From the NCBI RefSeq assembly GCF_001552135.1, contig NZ_BCQP01000044.1, positions 1 to 64,000 of the forward strand: a stretch of DNA of 64,000 bases, given 5' to 3'. The stretch's first letter is position 1. Each line of letters begins with the position of its first letter. Positions 61,781 to 64,000 of the stretch are shown here, piece after piece. The translations under genes and the position numbers were made by a program. The DNA is from Actinomadura chibensis NBRC 106107 (GTDB taxonomy: Bacteria > Actinomycetota > Actinomycetes > Streptosporangiales > Streptosporangiaceae). Below the pieces are notes generated by a model. It had not been told where the DNA came from, did no database searches, and saw only the letters and a list, made by a program, of their open reading frames with translations.

Positions 61781-63232
61781 GTGCGTTCTTCCAACCCGAG
61801 TGAATCCACACCATGTGAATCCGCACCCCGCCCGTCCACTCTGGGCGAGCTGCGCACCAGCGGTCACGTCCAGCGGTCGGTGAAGGCCGAGATCCGCGGC
61901 AACCTCCTGCACCGGCTGCGAACCGGTCAGCCGCGCTTCCCCGGCATCCTCGGGTTCGACGACACCGTCCTCCCGCACCTGGAGCGCGCCCTGCTCGCCG
62001 GGCACGACCTCGTCCTGCTGGGCGAGCGCGGGCAGGGCAAGACGCGGCTGATCCGCACCCTCGCCGGGCTCCTCGACGAGTGGACGCCCGTCGTCGCGGG
62101 CTGCGAGATCAACGACCACCCGTACGCGCCGGTGTGCGTGCGCTGCCGCCGCCTCGCCGCCGAGCTCGGCGACGAGCTGCCCGTCGACTGGAAGCACCGC
62201 GACGACCGCTACGGCGAGAAGCTCGCCACGCCCGACACCAGCGTCGGCGACCTCATCGGCGACGTCGACCCCATCAAGGTGGCCGAGGGCCGCACCCTCG
62301 GCGACCCCGAGACGGTGCACTTCGGGCTCGTCCCGCGCACCAACCGCGGCGTGTTCTCCATCAACGAGCTGCCCGACCTCGCCGAGCGCATCCAGGTCGC
62401 GCTGCTGAACGTGCTGGAGGAGCGCGACGTCCAGGTCCGCGGCTACGCGCTGCGGCTGCCGCTGGACGTGCTGCTCGTCGCGTCCGCCAACCCCGAGGAC
62501 TACACCAACCGCGGCCGCATCATCACCCCGCTGAAGGACCGCTTCGGCGCCGAGATCCGCACCCACTACCCGCTCGCGCTGGAGGCCGAGCTCGCGCTGA
62601 TCCGCCAGGAGTCCGACTTCGCCGACCTCGCGGGCCTGCCCGCCGAGGTGCCCGACCACCTGATCGAGGTGATCGGGCGGTTCACCCGGCTCGTCCGCGA
62701 GTCCACGGCGGTGGACGCCCGCTCCGGCGTGTCCGCGCGGTTCGCGCTCGCGGGCGCGGAGACCGTCGCGGCGGGCGCGGTGCGCCGCGCGGCCCTCACC
62801 GGCGAGGACCACGCCGTCGCCCGCGTCTGCGACCTGCCCGCGATCGTCCCGTCGCTGATGGGCAAGGTCGAGTTCGAGGTCAGCGAGGAGGGGCGCGAGC
62901 AGGAGGTCCTGGAGCACCTGCTGCGCCGCGCCGTCGCCGAGACCTACCGGCGGACGCTCGGCGCCGCCGACCTGACCGGCCTGCTCGACAAGTTCGACGC
63001 GGGCGAGACCGTCGAGTCCGGGGAGCTGGTGACGGCGACGGAGCTGCTGCGCCGCCTCGGGCCCGTGCCCGGCCTCGCGAAGATGATGGAGCGGCTCGGC
63101 ATGAGCGGGGAGTCCCCCGGCCAGGCCGCGGCCGCGCTGGAGTTCGCCCTGGAGGGGCTGTTCCTGACCCGGCGGCTGTCCAAGGACGTCGGCGCGGGCG
63201 GCTCCGAGGGCACCGCCACCTACCGGACCTGA
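61781..63232 (+). CDS. MoxR/ChlI-type AAA+ ATPase (magnesium-chelatase-like)
   Basis: 483 residues from GTG 61781; TAGTGT at 61768-61773 and no ribosome site suggest leaderless expression. Walker A GERGQGKT (81-88), then a Cys cluster C108...C119VRC122, GDVDPIKVAEG, Walker B-like GVFSINELPDL, sensor 1 LLVASANPEDYTNRGRI and arginine-finger region LKDRFGAEIRT. The C-terminal half is helical. It probably works as an unfoldase/insertase with the downstream gene product. Confidence 0.9.
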   Translation: MRSSNPSESTPCESAPRPSTLGELRTSGHVQRSVKAEIRGNLLHRLRTGQPRFPGILGFDDTVLPHLERALLAGHDLVLLGERGQGKTRLIRTLAGLLDEWTPVVAGCEINDHPYAPVCVRCRRLAAELGDELPVDWKHRDDRYGEKLATPDTSVGDLIGDVDPIKVAEGRTLGDPETVHFGLVPRTNRGVFSINELPDLAERIQVALLNVLEERDVQVRGYALRLPLDVLLVASANPEDYTNRGRIITPLKDRFGAEIRTHYPLALEAELALIRQESDFADLAGLPAEVPDHLIEVIGRFTRLVRESTAVDARSGVSARFALAGAETVAAGAVRRAALTGEDHAVARVCDLPAIVPSLMGKVEFEVSEEGREQEVLEHLLRRAVAETYRRTLGAADLTGLLDKFDAGETVESGELVTATELLRRLGPVPGLAKMMERLGMSGESPGQAAAALEFALEGLFLTRRLSKDVGAGGSEGTATYRT

Positions 63233-63336
63233 CACCGACGCGCACAAGCACACGACACCGCCGCGTACGACACGCCGCACCTGACCCGGCCGCAGGCCGG
63301 GCCCCTGACCCTAGGTCTCCACCGCAAGGGGATTCG

Positions 63337-64000
63337 ATGAGCCGATACCGCTACGGCGCATACGAGGACGGGCCCGACCCGCTCGCCCCGCCCTACGACG
63401 TCCGGGACGCCCTCGACGCGATGGGCGACTCGGTGCTCGACGGCACCCGCCCGGACGACGCGCTGCGCGAGCTGCTGCGCCGCGGCCTGCCCGGCGCGCG
63501 GAACCGCCGCGGGCTCGACGACATGCTCCGCCAGGTGCGGGAGCGGCGCCGCGCCCTGCGCGACCGGGGCCGCCTCGACGGGACGCTCGAAGAGGCGCGC
63601 GCCCTGCTCGACACGGCGATCGGGCAGGAGCGGGCCGAGCTGTTCCCCGACCCGAGCGACGACGCGCGGCTGCGGGAGGCCGAGCTCGACACGCTGCCGT
63701 CCGACACGTCCCAGGCGATCCGGCGGCTGTCCGGCTACGACTGGCGCTCGGACGCCGCCCGCGCCACCTTCGAGCGGCTGAAGGACCTGCTGCGCCGCGA
63801 GGTCCTCGACTCGCAGTTCCAGGGCATGAAGCAGGCGCTGGAGAACAGCGACCCGGCCGCCATGGAACGCGTCAAGGACATGATGGCCGCGCTCAACGAG
63901 ATGCTCGACCGCGACGCGCGCGGCGAGCACACCCAAGAGGACTTCGACCGCTTCATGGACGAGTACGGGGACATGTTCCCCGACGCCCCGGCAAACCTCG
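63337..64000 (+). CDS. Partner protein of the AAA+ ATPase, probably VWA-type (3' end outside window)
   Basis: ATG 63337; frame open to the right edge (221 codons visible). The visible part is charged and helical: YDVRDALDAMGDSVLDGTRPDDALRELLRRGLPG, MLRQVRERRRALRDRG and FERLKDLLRREVLDSQFQGMK. In the family that follows MoxR/ChlI-type ATPases, a von Willebrand A domain sits at the C-terminus; that part is not in the window, so the VWA call rests on context. Confidence 0.75.
   Translation, partial: MSRYRYGAYEDGPDPLAPPYDVRDALDAMGDSVLDGTRPDDALRELLRRGLPGARNRRGLDDMLRQVRERRRALRDRGRLDGTLEEARALLDTAIGQERAELFPDPSDDARLREAELDTLPSDTSQAIRRLSGYDWRSDAARATFERLKDLLRREVLDSQFQGMKQALENSDPAAMERVKDMMAALNEMLDRDARGEHTQEDFDRFMDEYGDMFPDAPANL

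Overview
The window is a strongly GC-rich chromosomal segment from an actinomycete. A mycothiol amidase (mca), an F420/PPOX-type oxidoreductase, many GTG/TTG starts and codon use with almost universal G/C third positions all point that way. The gene order is an extended version of the mycobacterial block ychF - DUF6542 - ispH - Rv1109c-like - xseA/xseB - DUF4245 - glpX - fumarase - phoH2 - isoprenyl transferase - DUF255 - mca - greA. Gene content fits a Streptosporangiales/Thermomonosporaceae-like organism (Actinomadura type), but the genus cannot be fixed from the sequence alone. No rRNA, tRNA, CRISPR array, intact insertion sequence or phage was seen.

Region 1 (1-9.9 kb, minus strand): a five-gene operon for a Gram-positive-type conjugation/type IV secretion-like machine. 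In transcription order it encodes a TcpC/VirB8-like protein, a small two-helix membrane protein, a giant TcpE-like protein fused to a MinD/ParA-like domain through a repeat-rich Pro/Ala linker, a VirB4-like ATPase and a VirB6-like polytopic protein that runs off the left edge. The MinD-like domain has lost both P-loop lysines. No relaxase or coupling protein is inside the window.

Region 2 (9.9-21.4 kb): the conserved housekeeping block ychF, rmuC, DUF6542, ispH, a lipid-droplet-type protein, an MFS/MarR pair with a clear operator, xseAB, DUF4245, TetR and glpX. Region 3 (21.4-28 kb): DUF1707 protein, two-gene ABC exporter, MFS transporter, small helical protein, and a MocR regulator divergent from an EamA transporter across a 10-bp dyad.

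Region 4 (28-41.2 kb): central metabolism and envelope. Class I fumarase, a membrane Ser/Thr kinase and class II fumarase lie in a row; then a lytic transglycosylase with a perfect CRP-type palindrome upstream, PhoH2, isoprenyl transferase, two uncharacterised proteins (one RHH-like), a DHA2 drug exporter with its TetR, and an NlpC/P60 hydrolase.

Region 5 (41.4-50.9 kb): DUF255 thioredoxin-fold protein, flavoprotein disulfide reductase, RNase Z, PPOX protein, TPR protein, LtrA, a small membrane protein, mca, DUF4307 and greA. Region 6 (51-64 kb): AsnC regulator divergent from hppD, tandem RDD proteins, tandem M1 metallopeptidases, ilvA with ACT domain, a FIST-ROK pair, and a MoxR/ChlI-type AAA protein with its partner protein that runs off the right edge.

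The observations most worth following are (i) the TcpE-MinD fusion with a lysine-less P-loop and six 30-residue repeats, (ii) a small hairpin repeat found twice, each copy lodged in an ATGAG gene junction and flanked by a duplication of that junction, and (iii) several well-formed operator dyads between regulators and their divergent targets.
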